This document shows, piece after piece, positions 40,961 through 50,630 of a DNA stretch of 64,000 nt. Position 1 is the first letter of the stretch. Every line of letters begins with the position of its first letter. Source of the stretch: Betaproteobacteria bacterium (GTDB taxonomy: Bacteria > Pseudomonadota > Gammaproteobacteria > Burkholderiales > Casimicrobiaceae); the NCBI GenBank assembly GCA_013298695.1, contig JAAFIS010000001.1, positions 1 to 64,000 of the forward strand, written 5' to 3'. A program made the translations under genes and the position numbers. The notes below the pieces were generated by a model, which saw nothing but the letters and a program-made list of their open reading frames with translations, did not search any database and was not told the origin of the DNA.

Positions 40961-42202
40961 CTAAACAACAGCACCGAGCTTAAAGATCGGCAAATACATG
41001 GCAACAACAATAGTGCCAATAACGACGCCAAGAAACACGATCATGATCGGTTCAATCAGCGATGACAACGCGGCAACAGCATCGTCTACCTCGCGTTCGT
41101 AGAAATCGGCAACTTTTGACAACATAGAGTCAAGTGCGCCGGTTTCTTCGCCAATCCGGGTCATCTGCATCGCCATCATTGGGAACACGCGCGTGTCTTC
41201 CATCGCGATCGTGAGAGCAGTGCCCGTTGACACACTTGACTGAATTTTCTTGGTTGCATCAGCAAACACTTGATTGCCTGACGCCCCCCCTACGGCGCTG
41301 AGTGCGTCCACTAGGGGTACACCCGCTGCGAACATGGTTGCAAGCGTGCGCGTCCATCGAGCAACTGCGGCCTTTTCGAGAATCTCACCGAGGACAGGCA
41401 GTTTTAGTGAGATTCGATCCATCCATCGTTTAATACCGGGATATTTCTTCCAACAGTACGCGAGCATCACCGCAGCGATGATCGGAATCCCCAGCACTAT
41501 GTACCAAAAGTTAACGAACCAGTCGGAAATCGCAACGACGATGTTTGTAAGCCAAGGAAGATCTGCGCCAAAACTTGTGAAGACCTGCTTAAACGATGGG
41601 ATAACGAACCACATGATGATCGCAACCACCACTACCGCGATGACAATCACGATCGCAGGGTAGAAAAGCGCAGATTTGATCTTGCCTTTGAGCGCAATGA
41701 TTTTTTCCTTGTAGGTGGCAAGACGGTCCAGAATTGAATCCAAAATACCCGCTTGCTCACCTGCGTTTACCAGGTTGCAGAAAAGATCGTCGAACTGCAG
41801 GGGATGGCGTCGAAACGATACCGCTAAGCTGTTTCCGCTTTCTACATCGGCTTTAATCTCGAGCAACAATCGCGATAAGCGATTATTCCCAGTACTTCGC
41901 GCGGCAATGTCGAACGACTGCAAAAGCGGAACGCCGGCACGCGTCATTGTTGCTAGCTGTCGGGTAAACAAAGCGATTTCTTTTTCTTTGATCGATCCGC
42001 CACCTCGGAACGATTGCTTTTTTACCTTCTCAACCTTGATGCCTTGACGTCGAAGTGAGTTGCTGACCACCGCTTCAGTAGCGGCGCGCATTTCACCGCG
42101 CACGCGTTTACCGGCACGATCAATGCCTTCCCAGATCCAAATATTCGCCTTCGATGCGGTCGGAATGGAGCGCACTGTAGAGGCGCGTGCTGCTGTGGCC
42201 AT
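40961..42202 (-). CDS. pilC: Type IV pilus inner-membrane platform protein PilC
   Basis: A 413-residue GspF-family protein on which pilins are assembled. It has two GspF domains: one from about residue 80 (IALFTRQLATMTRAGVPLLQ, then SIDI-like AARSTGN) and a second with RWTRTLATMFAAGVPLVDAL, and three hydrophobic segments (IVIVIAVVVVAIIMWFVIPS, IVLGIPIIAAVMLAYC and IMIVFLGVVIGTIVVAMYLP). It lies between pilB and pilD in the normal order. Confidence 0.95.
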   Translation of the reverse strand: MATAARASTVRSIPTASKANIWIWEGIDRAGKRVRGEMRAATEAVVSNSLRRQGIKVEKVKKQSFRGGGSIKEKEIALFTRQLATMTRAGVPLLQSFDIAARSTGNNRLSRLLLEIKADVESGNSLAVSFRRHPLQFDDLFCNLVNAGEQAGILDSILDRLATYKEKIIALKGKIKSALFYPAIVIVIAVVVVAIIMWFVIPSFKQVFTSFGADLPWLTNIVVAISDWFVNFWYIVLGIPIIAAVMLAYCWKKYPGIKRWMDRISLKLPVLGEILEKAAVARWTRTLATMFAAGVPLVDALSAVGGASGNQVFADATKKIQSSVSTGTALTIAMEDTRVFPMMAMQMTRIGEETGALDSMLSKVADFYEREVDDAVAALSSLIEPIMIVFLGVVIGTIVVAMYLPIFKLGAVV

Positions 42203-42246
42203 AATTGTTCAACCTATCTAGAATTCGCTCGGTTTTGACGCTGATG

Positions 42247-43962
42247 CTAAGCGTTGGTGGTGGCTTCGACTTCTTCCAGCGAAGTAAGCCCTTGTTTCAC
42301 TTTGATGAGTCCTGACTGTCGCAGGTTGCGTACGCCTTCGCGCTGCGCCTGCTCAGCAATTTGGATTGAATTGCCGTGACTCATGATGATTTTTTGAATC
42401 TCCTCGGTCACTGGCATCACTTCGTAGATACCAACCCGTCCTTTGTAGCCGGTTCCTTTGCAGTTGTCGCAACCCACCGGTTTGTAGGTGGTCCAGCTTC
42501 CATCGAGCTCTTCTTCTTTAAACCCCGCATCGAGCAGCGCCTGAATTGGCAAATCAGCGGGGGCTTTGCACTGCGAACAAAGGCGACGCGCCAGGCGCTG
42601 CGCAGTGATGAGCAACACGCTTGATGCGACGTTAAACGGCGCAACGCCCATGTTGAGCAACCGCGTGAGCGTGGTCGGCGCGTCGTTGGTGTGTAACGTT
42701 GACAGCACCATGTGACCGGTTTGTGCGGCTTTGATTGAGATATCCGCGGTTTCCAGGTCGCGAATTTCGCCGACCATAATGATGTCGGGATCTTGGCGAA
42801 GGAATGACTTGAGTGCCGCCGCAAACGTCAGGCCGGCTTTATCGTTGACGTTGACCTGGTTTACGCCAGGCATGTTGATCTCGGCGGGATCTTCAGCCGT
42901 TGAAATATTGATGCCAGGTTTATTGAGAATGCCAAGGCAGGTGTAGAGCGAAATCGTTTTCCCTGAGCCGGTTGGGCCAGTGACCAGCACCATGCCGTAG
43001 GGTCGCTGAATTGCGTTGAGCAAAATCTCTTTTTGATCGGGGTCATATCCAAGCGCGTCGATTCCAATCATTGCATTGGACGAGTCGAGAATACGCATCA
43101 CGATTTTCTCGCCGTACAGCGTAGGCAGCGTGCTCACGCGAAAATCGATTGATCGATTTTTCGTCAACTGGAGCTTCATGCGCCCGTCTTGGGGAACGCG
43201 TTTTTCAGAAATGTCGAGCTTCGAGATTACCTTTATCCGAGATGCGACTTTGTCCTTGATGACGATCGGCGGCTGCGCAACTTCTACCAGCACGCCATCA
43301 AGACGATAGCGAATGCGGAAAAATTTTTCGTACGGTTCAAAGTGAATATCGGAGACCGACGCGTTGATCGCATCGAGCAGAATTTTCTGGATGTATCGCA
43401 CCACTGGCGCATCGTCTACGTCGCCACTCTCGTCTTCGGTCGCCGCAGATTCCCCTGCGCTCAAATCGATGTCGAGATCGTCGTTGTCGACCAGCTTTGA
43501 CAGCGTGCGATCGTTCCGGTCCGCGACTAAGCTAATTACTCTTGCTAGTTTGTCGTCTTCAACAATCACCGGCTCAGAGATCAAATTCGTTTTGAATCTG
43601 AACTCTTCAAGCGCCTGCAGATTGGTGGGGTCGGAGACGGCAACGTAGAGTCGGTTTCCACGTTTGTGCAACGGTAGAGCTCGTCGTGATTGAATGATTT
43701 TTACGTCGATCCACTCTTGATTGATGCTGGTTGGATCGAACGCGTTGAGATCAAACAGCGGCACGCCGAAGGTGTTTGACGCAAATTCCGCGAGCCTGTA
43801 GGCGCTCAGTTTTTTCGACGACACCAACTGTTCCACAAAGGTCATCGAAGCGGCGTTCGCGGCAACTTGAGTTTGTTCGGCATCTTGCTGGCGCAGCAGA
43901 TCCTGCTGCACGAGCGCGCGGCCCAATCCGGATAGCAGTACAGAAGCTGGTGACGTCGCCAA
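42247..43962 (-). CDS. pilB: Type IV pilus extension ATPase PilB
   Basis: A 571-residue hexameric ATPase powering pilus extension. An N-terminal MshEN-type domain (FASNTFGVPLFDLNAF) is followed by the catalytic core. The Walker A motif is VTGPTGSGKTISLY; the Asp box is SDIHFEPYE; Walker B is in DPDIIMVGEIRDLETADI; the His box is GHMVLSTLHTNDAP. The four cysteines CSQC and CDNC of the zinc site are present. It is the first gene of the leftward pilB-pilC-pilD unit. Confidence 0.96.
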   Translation of the reverse strand: MATSPASVLLSGLGRALVQQDLLRQQDAEQTQVAANAASMTFVEQLVSSKKLSAYRLAEFASNTFGVPLFDLNAFDPTSINQEWIDVKIIQSRRALPLHKRGNRLYVAVSDPTNLQALEEFRFKTNLISEPVIVEDDKLARVISLVADRNDRTLSKLVDNDDLDIDLSAGESAATEDESGDVDDAPVVRYIQKILLDAINASVSDIHFEPYEKFFRIRYRLDGVLVEVAQPPIVIKDKVASRIKVISKLDISEKRVPQDGRMKLQLTKNRSIDFRVSTLPTLYGEKIVMRILDSSNAMIGIDALGYDPDQKEILLNAIQRPYGMVLVTGPTGSGKTISLYTCLGILNKPGINISTAEDPAEINMPGVNQVNVNDKAGLTFAAALKSFLRQDPDIIMVGEIRDLETADISIKAAQTGHMVLSTLHTNDAPTTLTRLLNMGVAPFNVASSVLLITAQRLARRLCSQCKAPADLPIQALLDAGFKEEELDGSWTTYKPVGCDNCKGTGYKGRVGIYEVMPVTEEIQKIIMSHGNSIQIAEQAQREGVRNLRQSGLIKVKQGLTSLEEVEATTNA

Positions 43963-44142
43963 AACTAGCGCTTCCTTAAAAATTCGAGTGATTTCGACAA
44001 TATGCCGCGTAAGCCCCTGATTGTAAAGACGTTCCTGTGTGTTTTGTACGCGCAGGCGAGGGCTGTGTTGAATTCAGCTCAATACGACTAATCGCCCTAA
44101 AATCGCGAGTTGCACGAATGCCGTGAATGTTTTTGAGCCCAT

Positions 44143-45540
44143 ATGTCCAATCAACTCACAGAACGCCTGGCCCGACTGGTCAAAACCATCAAGGGCGAGG
44201 CTCGGTTCACCGAGTCAAACACCGCTGACGTACTGCGCGAAATCCGGTTAGCGCTGATCGAGGCCGACGTTGCCTTGCCGGTGGTCAAATCGTTTGTCGA
44301 GCGAGTAAAAACTGCCGCGCTGGGTCAGGAGGTGATGGGCTCGCTCACGCCGGGGCAAGCATTTGTGAGTATCGTGCACCGTGAATTGACGGCACTTATG
44401 GGCCCCGAGCCGGGTGTTCCAGCAGGGCTGAATCTTGCAGTGACACCGCCAGCAGTTATTTTGCTCGCTGGTTTACAGGGCGCGGGCAAGACGACCACTG
44501 CGGGCAAACTCGCCTTACGCTTAAAGTCGTCGCAGAAAAAGAAAGTTCTGTTGGTTCCGTGCGACGTGTATCGCCCTGCCGCAACGGAGCAATTACGCAC
44601 CCTTGCCGCGCAAGTCGAAGTCGATTTTTACGCGCCCGCAAAGGCCGAGGCCGAAGACCCGGTGGCAATTGCGAGAAATGCAATTGAATGGGCAAAGCCG
44701 CGCTACTACGACGTTGTGATCGTCGACACCGCCGGTCGCCTCGCCATCGACGAAGCCATGATGCAAGAAGCCGCGGCAATCAGCGCGGCAGTGACGCCCG
44801 CAGAAACTTTGTTCGTGGTCGACGCCATGCTTGGCCAAGACGCCGTGAATACCGCGCGCGCCTTCAACGAGCGACTTCACTTGACCGGCATCATGCTCAC
44901 CAAGCTCGACGGCGATTCGCGTGGCGGTGCGGCGCTCTCGGTACGCGAGATTACCGGCGTTCCGATCAAATTTGCCGGTGTGAGCGAAAAGCTCGACGGA
45001 TTAGAGTTGTTTGACGCTGAACGAATGGCGTCTCGAATCCTCGGCATGGGTGACGTTTTAGCGTTAGTCGAAGCTACACAAAAAGCCGTTGATATCGAGC
45101 AAGCTCACAAGTTAGCTGCGAAAGTCAAAAGTGGCAAAGGCTTTGATTTGGAAGACTTTAAACAGCAGATCGGACAGATGCGAAAGATGGGCGGCATGCA
45201 GGGTTTGATCGACAAACTCCCGCACGAAATTCAAGCCGCTGCGGCGAAGTCGGGCGGTGTCGATGAGAAGCAAGTCGGTCGGATGGAGGGCATTATTAAT
45301 TCAATGACACCGGCTGAGCGTCGCAAACCTGAGCTCATCAAAGCCACTCGCAAACGCCGCATCGCAATGGGCGCCGGTGTGCAGGTGCAGGAAGTCAATC
45401 GTCTACTCAATCAGTTCGAGCAAACGCAGACGATGATGAAAAAGTTTTCGCAAGGCGGCATGGGCAAACTCATGCGCGCGGTCGGCGGCATGAAAGGCGG
45501 CCTGCCTGGCTTGAAAGGCAAGTTTCCCGGGATGAGATAG
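44143..45540 (+). CDS. ffh: Signal recognition particle protein Ffh
   Basis: A 465-residue GTPase that binds signal peptides and 4.5S RNA and delivers ribosomes to FtsY. It has N, G and M domains: N with ADVLREIRLALIEADVALP; G with GLQGAGKTTTAGKLA, DVYRPAATEQL, DTAGRLAIDE and TKLDGDSRGGAAL; and M with the methionine-rich end GGMKGGLPGLKGKFPGMR. It is divergent from pilB and monocistronic as far as seen. The 4.5S RNA gene is not in this window. Confidence 0.97.
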   Translation: MSNQLTERLARLVKTIKGEARFTESNTADVLREIRLALIEADVALPVVKSFVERVKTAALGQEVMGSLTPGQAFVSIVHRELTALMGPEPGVPAGLNLAVTPPAVILLAGLQGAGKTTTAGKLALRLKSSQKKKVLLVPCDVYRPAATEQLRTLAAQVEVDFYAPAKAEAEDPVAIARNAIEWAKPRYYDVVIVDTAGRLAIDEAMMQEAAAISAAVTPAETLFVVDAMLGQDAVNTARAFNERLHLTGIMLTKLDGDSRGGAALSVREITGVPIKFAGVSEKLDGLELFDAERMASRILGMGDVLALVEATQKAVDIEQAHKLAAKVKSGKGFDLEDFKQQIGQMRKMGGMQGLIDKLPHEIQAAAAKSGGVDEKQVGRMEGIINSMTPAERRKPELIKATRKRRIAMGAGVQVQEVNRLLNQFEQTQTMMKKFSQGGMGKLMRAVGGMKGGLPGLKGKFPGMR

Positions 45541-46012
45541 CTGACGTTGGGTGTTTTTCGCGGAATTTTGAGCGAAGTTACCGGAAATTAACTAAGCTTC
45601 TGCTCTCAAAGCCCGTGTTTCTCTGGCGTCACGCGCGCCGGAAGCAAAAATTGAAAACTTCAATTAGTATGCCTACGCCCAAATACATTAGGCGTAGGTG
45701 GCAGAAGCCGACAGTCACCTCAATTTTTTCCGAAGCAGATTACCCAGACCGCGACAGCTTAGCCGCACGCAACGCGAACTGATTGAGAAATACCAACCGA
45801 TAATCCGCGTCATAACCCTAGTCAGCGGCACGAGTTTGGCGCGCTCCCAACCAGATCGAGCGGTAGACAGCAACGTTTTAAGTGTGCGAATCCTGCAAGC
45901 AACACTCAAAAAATTCGTCTGATCGAGAGCAAACTCTAAGAGAAAACATCTGGATCAGCCCGACGGCGTCTATAATTGAAGGCTTTCCCAAATTTTTTAA
46001 TCAGAGATTCTC
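45541..46012. other. Intergenic region between ffh and rpsP
   Basis: About 470 bases. It contains the hairpin CCTACGCC/GGCGTAGG at 45672-45698 with an 11-base loop and no T-run, and a -10-like TATAAT at 45971-45976 that probably drives rpsP. No credible protein gene. Confidence 0.55.
45971..45992 (+). promoter_or_regulatory. rpsP promoter -10 and start region
   Basis: TATAAT at 45971-45976 is followed by TGAAGGCTTTCC. The same TATAAT..AAGGCTTTxCC block precedes rplS at 47778. A matching -35 is weak. Confidence 0.5.
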
Positions 46013-46261
46013 ATGGTTGTTATTCGACTCGCCCGTGGCGGCGCAAAAGGCGCGCCGTTCTACAACATCGTTGTTGCTGATTCGCGCAATCGCCGCGATG
46101 GCCGCTACATTGAGCGCCTTGGCTTCTATAACCCCGTCGGCAAAGAAGGCGGCGAAAACGTTCGCATCGCTGCCGAGCGCTTGAAGCATTGGGTTAGCAA
46201 AGGTGCACAGATGTCCGACACCGTCGCGCAGCTCGCGAAAAAGCTTGCACCTGCAGCTTAA
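46013..46261 (+). CDS. rpsP: 30S ribosomal protein S16
   Basis: An 82-residue small-subunit protein. It starts [20 protein letters not shown] and has [20 protein letters not shown] and [12 protein letters not shown]. The length is as expected. It heads the rpsP-rimM-trmD-rplS block common in proteobacteria. Confidence 0.97.
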   Translation: MVVIRLARGGAKGAPFYNIVVADSRNRRDGRYIERLGFYNPVGKEGGENVRIAAERLKHWVSKGAQMSDTVAQLAKKLAPAA

Positions 46262-46375
46262 TTTTTAGGCGAAATCTCTGATTGCGCGGCGGCGGCTTGC
46301 CGTTGCCACGCAACGCTCCGCCGAGGCAACGCGTAACAGCATTTTGCGTTCCCGCCCAATTTAACAGGGCGATAC

Positions 46376-46945
46376 ATGTATAAAACGCCACCTTCGAAAA
46401 TAACGAAAAGCGCCGCTATGCCGCAAGAAAATCCGGGCGATGGCGGCTTAGTTGCGCTCGGAAAAATCGGTCGTCCATATGGCTTAACCGGCGCGATGCA
46501 CGTGTTTCCGTATTCGCCCGATGCCGCCACGTTGCGCCGCGCGAAAACTATCACTGTGCGCAACCGCGAACATGCAGTGAAAAGCCTGCGCGCCCACGGT
46601 GAATCCTACGTGATGATGCTTGATGGCGTAGACACCCCCGAGCTCGCGCAAACGTTTACCAACAGCGAAGTTTTGGTGGCGCGCGACGCGTTTCCACCGC
46701 TCCCAGACGGTGAGTTTTATTGGGTCGATTTGGTGGGGCTCGACTGCACCAATGGCGATCACTTATTCGGTCAAATCGTTGAAGTGTTTGAAGTGGGGGC
46801 ACATCCGCTACTGCGCGTTCGCAAAACGCCCGAAGCCAATGAGCGAGACGATGAGTTGATTCCGTTTGTCGATGCGATCGTTCGCAGCGTTGACCTTGCA
46901 GCGCGTCGGGTCGATGTTGAGTGGGCGGGTTTAGGCGATGACTGA
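46376..46945 (+). CDS. rimM: Ribosome maturation factor RimM
   Basis: A 189-residue 30S assembly factor acting on the S19 head region. It has the N-terminal LVALGKIGRPYGLTGAMHVF and the PRC-barrel part GEFYWVDLVGLDC and LIPFVDAIVRSVDLAARRVD. The start at 46376 has AGGG upstream; an inner ATG at 46418 is an alternative that would still retain the domain. It overlaps trmD by 8 bases, implying coupled translation. Confidence 0.95.
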   Translation: MYKTPPSKITKSAAMPQENPGDGGLVALGKIGRPYGLTGAMHVFPYSPDAATLRRAKTITVRNREHAVKSLRAHGESYVMMLDGVDTPELAQTFTNSEVLVARDAFPPLPDGEFYWVDLVGLDCTNGDHLFGQIVEVFEVGAHPLLRVRKTPEANERDDELIPFVDAIVRSVDLAARRVDVEWAGLGDD

Positions 46946-47741
46946 CTCGCAACAACCCGCGAGCGCGCCAACGCGTGCGCCGCTGTGTGTGAGCGTGATC
47001 GCGTTGTTCCCAGAAATTGTCGAGGCGAATGTTGCGGTCGGTATTACCGGTCGCGCGCGCGATCGCGGGCTCTGGCGCTACCGATCCTTTCAACTGCGCG
47101 ATTTCGCTTTCGATCCGCGGAAAACGGTGGATGGACGACCCGCGGGCGGCGGCCCCGGAATGGTGCTCATGCAGGCGCCGCTTGAGCTTGCCGTGAACGC
47201 TGCTAAATCCTGGCACGCTGCGCAAAACGACCAGCCGACGACGGTTGTGTTGCTCGCTCCCGATGGCGAACGGCTCGAACAAGCGCTTGCTCACACGCTC
47301 GCACAAGAAAGCAATTTCATCTTCGTGGCCGGCCGCTATGAGGGCGTTGACCAGCGCTGGATTGACCGCTGCGTGGATCGCACGATTTCCATCGGCGATT
47401 TCGTGATTTCCGGTGGCGAACTCGCCGCCGCGGTGGTGATCGACGCGATGGTTCGGCTGTTGCCAGGCGCCTTAGGCGACGCGCAGTCAAGCGTCACCGA
47501 ATCTTTCAGCACCGGGCTTCTGGACTGGCCGCAGTACGCGCTAACGAATGCAGCCGGAAACGCGGACATTCCAGCCGTGCTGCTAAGCGGGAATCACGCC
47601 GAAATCGATAAATGGCGACGGCGAGAAGCCATTAAAAAGACCTTTTCGATTCGACCCGATTTACTCGATAGCGCCCAACTAAATAGGGCGTTGAGTAAAG
47701 AAGAGGAAAAATTCTTAAGAACACTCGATGGGCGCAACTAA
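46938..47741 (+). CDS. trmD: tRNA (guanine37-N1)-methyltransferase
   Basis: A 267-residue SPOUT methyltransferase that methylates G37 next to the anticodon, preventing +1 frameshifts. It has LFPEIVEANVAVGITGRARD, the knot segments VVLLAPDGERLEQ, VAGRYEGVDQRWID and TISIGDFVISGGELAA, and DGRPAGGGPGMVL. The N-terminal ~15 residues are a short extension. It overlaps rimM and precedes rplS. Confidence 0.97.
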   Translation: MTDSQQPASAPTRAPLCVSVIALFPEIVEANVAVGITGRARDRGLWRYRSFQLRDFAFDPRKTVDGRPAGGGPGMVLMQAPLELAVNAAKSWHAAQNDQPTTVVLLAPDGERLEQALAHTLAQESNFIFVAGRYEGVDQRWIDRCVDRTISIGDFVISGGELAAAVVIDAMVRLLPGALGDAQSSVTESFSTGLLDWPQYALTNAAGNADIPAVLLSGNHAEIDKWRRREAIKKTFSIRPDLLDSAQLNRALSKEEEKFLRTLDGRN

Positions 47742-47777
47742 ATCGGGCTAGGCGCTCCGAAACTCCCTGTCACGCGC

Positions 47778-47799
47778 TATAATCAAAGGCTTTTCCGGA
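47778..47799 (+). promoter_or_regulatory. Candidate rplS promoter -10 region
   Basis: TATAAT at 47778-47783 followed by CAAAGGCTTTTCC, very like the rpsP region at 45971. It suggests that rplS has its own start besides read-through from trmD. Confidence 0.5.
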
Positions 47800-47899
47800 A
47801 TCACCGGACATCGATGTGCGCTAAGGCGTGTGTGACTTTTTAGTCACCCCGAGCACCTCTCGAACCATCATCAACACATCAAATATTGGTCAGAAAAAC

Positions 47900-48277
47900 A
47901 TGTCTAAGCACCTTATCGCTCAGCTCGAAGCTGAGGAAATTACGCGCCTCGCGAAAGTCGTACCGGTGTTCGCACCCGGCGACACCGTGATCGTCAATGT
48001 CAACGTCGTCGAAGGCGAGCGCAAACGCGTTCAAGCTTACGAAGGCGTCGTCATCGCGAAGCGCAATCGTGGCCTTAACAGCTCGTTCATCGTTCGCAAA
48101 ATCTCGTCCGGTGAGGGCGTAGAGCGTACGTTCCAACTCTATTCGCCGTTGATCGCGTCGATCGAGGTTAAGCGCAAAGGCGACGTGCGCCGCGCGAAAC
48201 TCTATTACTTGCGCGATCGTTCGGGCAAATCTGCGCGTATCCGTGAAAAGTTGGTTGCTCGCAAAGTTGAGGCGTAA
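47900..48277 (+). CDS. rplS: 50S ribosomal protein L19
   Basis: A 125-residue large-subunit protein at the 30S-50S interface. It has [40 protein letters not shown] and [16 protein letters not shown]. The frame is open 24 codons upstream, but L19 begins at [13 protein letters not shown] 47900. It is followed by a terminator. Confidence 0.97.
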   Translation: MSKHLIAQLEAEEITRLAKVVPVFAPGDTVIVNVNVVEGERKRVQAYEGVVIAKRNRGLNSSFIVRKISSGEGVERTFQLYSPLIASIEVKRKGDVRRAKLYYLRDRSGKSARIREKLVARKVEA

Positions 48278-48313
48278 CTCGCTGACCGGAAGGTTAGAAC
48301 TAACCGCTAGAAG

Positions 48314-48340
48314 AAAACGGCTCATTGGGCCGTTTTTTTT
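48314..48340 (+). terminator. Rho-independent terminator after rplS
   Basis: AAAACGGC, TCATTGG loop, GCCGTTTTTTTT. It closes the rpsP-rimM-trmD-rplS block. Confidence 0.9.
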
Positions 48341-48487
48341 GCCCAAAAGAATTGATGCGGCGTGTGCGGTTCACAACACCTAAGGTCGATCTCACAGCGC
48401 GAAAATACGGCGCAAAGCCAGATAGACCGTTGATTTGGAATAACATCATCGACATTCCTATCTTGGCAATTCGCCCACGCTAAGCGC

Positions 48488-50299
48488 ATGCGCGCAACCT
48501 TCTACGAAGCGCTCGAAGTACCCTCCACCTCTGACACGCCTTCGTTGCGCTCAGCGTTGCGATCCATTTTGCGGCGATTCTGGTCGGTGCCGCGCGATCC
48601 TTCGGGCGACACGGAAGAGGCCGTGCGCTTCGTTGCGCTCGGTGCAGCCATCCTCACCGATGACCGCCGACGCGAACAATACGACGCATCCGCCAGACGC
48701 GGTGCCACGACCAATCCATGGCGAGTCGGCAACGATGGCGTGCCGCTTGCGGGCGCAGATGTGGGCGCAATGGGACTGCCAGGCAGCCACGGCGGTGATT
48801 CAGCGCAAATCAGCATCGCCAACGGAGAGCCAACGCTATTGCCCGCTGTACACGCATTGACCGATCCGCTGCCAGAACACACGTTGTGGGCCGCGTCGCT
48901 CGCCTATGCGATGGCGGCGATTGCCATGGGCTTAGGCGTGGCATTCGCTTATTTCGGTGCCAGCGCGTCTCTGAGTGGCGGCGCAGCTGCAGCGGTCGCG
49001 GTCGTCGCGTTAATTGCGGGCGCACTGGTCGCGAGTCAGCTCACAATCGTCTCTTCCGAATTGAGCGGATTTAGTCTCGCGCGGCTCGCGGTCACCAAGT
49101 GGCGACGGGAAGCGTCGGTTTTCGTCGGAAACCCGCCGCCCCAGCAAGATACTGCCTGGATTTTCCGCTTGCGAGTTATGGAGCTCACGCGTAGCGCGGC
49201 GGGCTATTCCAGCGCGCCGCACGTGCTGCATCGAACGCTAGCACGGCTCGCCGACTACGCCGTGATCGCGGGCGCGCTGCTTACGGTATTCTGGATTTTC
49301 GAGGCGCTGTTCCCCGCCTCCACTGCGGTTGTGAAATGGCTGCGTTCGCCGCTTGTGTTGCCTGCGCTCTCGGTTTTGGTTTTTATTCCTGTCGAAATCA
49401 TTTGCACGGCTCAAGCCCGAACTACGTTCGGCAAGTTTTTGCTCGGCGTCGTCGTTGTCACGGGAGTCACTGAACCCGACGACCGAGCGGCGCTTGAGGG
49501 GTCTCGTTTCAGCGCGGCGCGAGCACTCGCGTTTGCGCGCAGTGCTGCATTTTTCGGTATCTGGCCGGTGGCGCTTGTTCGGCTCGGAAAAACGCTTCGC
49601 ACGCTGCGTGTGGGCGAAGCCTCGTGGGAGGCTGCAGGCGATAGCGTCACGTTAGTGCGGCCAGCCCCCTTTTTGATGCGCACAAGTGGCGCCGCGCTCG
49701 CGCTTTCAGCGATTGTGGGTTGTGCGTTTTTGTGGGCCAGTGACTTCCGTGCAGCGTATGACGCACTCACCGCTCGTTTAACAACGTCAGTTTCAGCGGT
49801 GAAAACGTCGGCGCAAGAGGCGATGTCCACCGCGTCGAAAAGTGCGAAAGAGGCGGTTGCTAGCGCAACGCTGCCAGTGCCAACGGCGTCCACATCCGCC
49901 CCAGCGCCCACGCCGGACGTCAATCCGCCCGCAAGCGCCGCGACCCCTTCAGCCACCGCTACTAAAGTCAGAGAAAGCGGGGCTGCCAACGAAACGGTAA
50001 CCGCTAATGAGTTTGAAAAGCAAACCAGCCTAGCCCAGGCGAGACGGGCACGAATTGATAACGCTGAGAAAAAATCGGCCGCCGCTCGAGCGACCGGAAG
50101 TTATGCCGGATTGCAGGGCGTTTGTGAGCGCTGGACGCAAGATCAGCCCGGTAGCGCAGAGGCGTGGCGCTGCTTAGGGCTTGCGAAGTTTCAATCGGGC
50201 GCGGGGCGCGACGCGCTTCCGGCGCTGCGGCAGGCGCTCAAACTTGACGCCAACGATGCACAAGTTGAGGCCGCAATCTTCAAGATTCTGCGGCCCTAG
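48488..50299 (+). CDS. Membrane protein with degenerate J-domain, RDD domain and TPR tail
   Basis: A 603-residue protein of unusual architecture. Residues 1-70 read like a J-domain (FYEALEVPSTSDTPSLRSAL; FVALGAAILTDDRRREQYDA), but the HPD that stimulates Hsp70 is missing: the loop reads SVPRDPSGD. Two or three hydrophobic helices lie at about 137-195. An RDD domain follows (RLADYAVIAGALLTVFWIFE, TFGKFLLGVVVVTG), then another helix (ALALSAIVGCAFLWAS). A Ser/Ala/Pro-rich linker leads to a C-terminal TPR-like repeat (GSAEAWRCLGLAKFQSG, ALPALRQALKLDAN). The function is unknown; a membrane scaffold that binds a chaperone or partner without activating it is one reading. Confidence 0.75.
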   Translation: MRATFYEALEVPSTSDTPSLRSALRSILRRFWSVPRDPSGDTEEAVRFVALGAAILTDDRRREQYDASARRGATTNPWRVGNDGVPLAGADVGAMGLPGSHGGDSAQISIANGEPTLLPAVHALTDPLPEHTLWAASLAYAMAAIAMGLGVAFAYFGASASLSGGAAAAVAVVALIAGALVASQLTIVSSELSGFSLARLAVTKWRREASVFVGNPPPQQDTAWIFRLRVMELTRSAAGYSSAPHVLHRTLARLADYAVIAGALLTVFWIFEALFPASTAVVKWLRSPLVLPALSVLVFIPVEIICTAQARTTFGKFLLGVVVVTGVTEPDDRAALEGSRFSAARALAFARSAAFFGIWPVALVRLGKTLRTLRVGEASWEAAGDSVTLVRPAPFLMRTSGAALALSAIVGCAFLWASDFRAAYDALTARLTTSVSAVKTSAQEAMSTASKSAKEAVASATLPVPTASTSAPAPTPDVNPPASAATPSATATKVRESGAANETVTANEFEKQTSLAQARRARIDNAEKKSAAARATGSYAGLQGVCERWTQDQPGSAEAWRCLGLAKFQSGAGRDALPALRQALKLDANDAQVEAAIFKILRP

Positions 50300-50320
50300 C
50301 GAATCGCCACGTCGCGCTAG

Positions 50321-50548
50321 CTATTTCCGGCGCAGCAAATAACTAAACACGCCGTCTTTCTCTGCTGATTCCACCAGTGCGTTTCCGGTTTGCTTGGAGA
50401 ACGCCTGGAAATCGCGCATCGAGGCGGGATCGGTCGCGAGCACGCGAAGAACCTGCCCGCTCAACATATCGTTGAGCGCTTTTTTGGTTCGCAGGATAGG
50501 AAGCGGACAATTCAGGCCGCGCGCATCGACTTCTTTTGCTACATCCAT
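50321..50548 (-). CDS. TusA-family sulfur carrier protein
   Basis: A 75-residue sulfurtransferase-type protein. The signature LNCPLPILRTKKAL carries the persulfide cysteine, and VLATDPASMRDFQAFSKQTG is typical. It relays sulfur for tRNA thiolation or other sulfur metabolism. It is in the same direction as dolP and yraN, but about 80 bases after dolP. Confidence 0.93.
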   Translation of the reverse strand: MDVAKEVDARGLNCPLPILRTKKALNDMLSGQVLRVLATDPASMRDFQAFSKQTGNALVESAEKDGVFSYLLRRK

Positions 50549-50630
50549 GGTCTTGTATCCACCGCCAGCTATGTTGTTTCCTTGATTTTAGGCGCAGTCA
50601 CTGACAGCCGCTGCAACGCGGCCGCGACGC

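Noticed and set aside
45672-45698. Terminator of ffh
   Set aside because: The hairpin has no T-run on either side and lies 130 bases past the stop.
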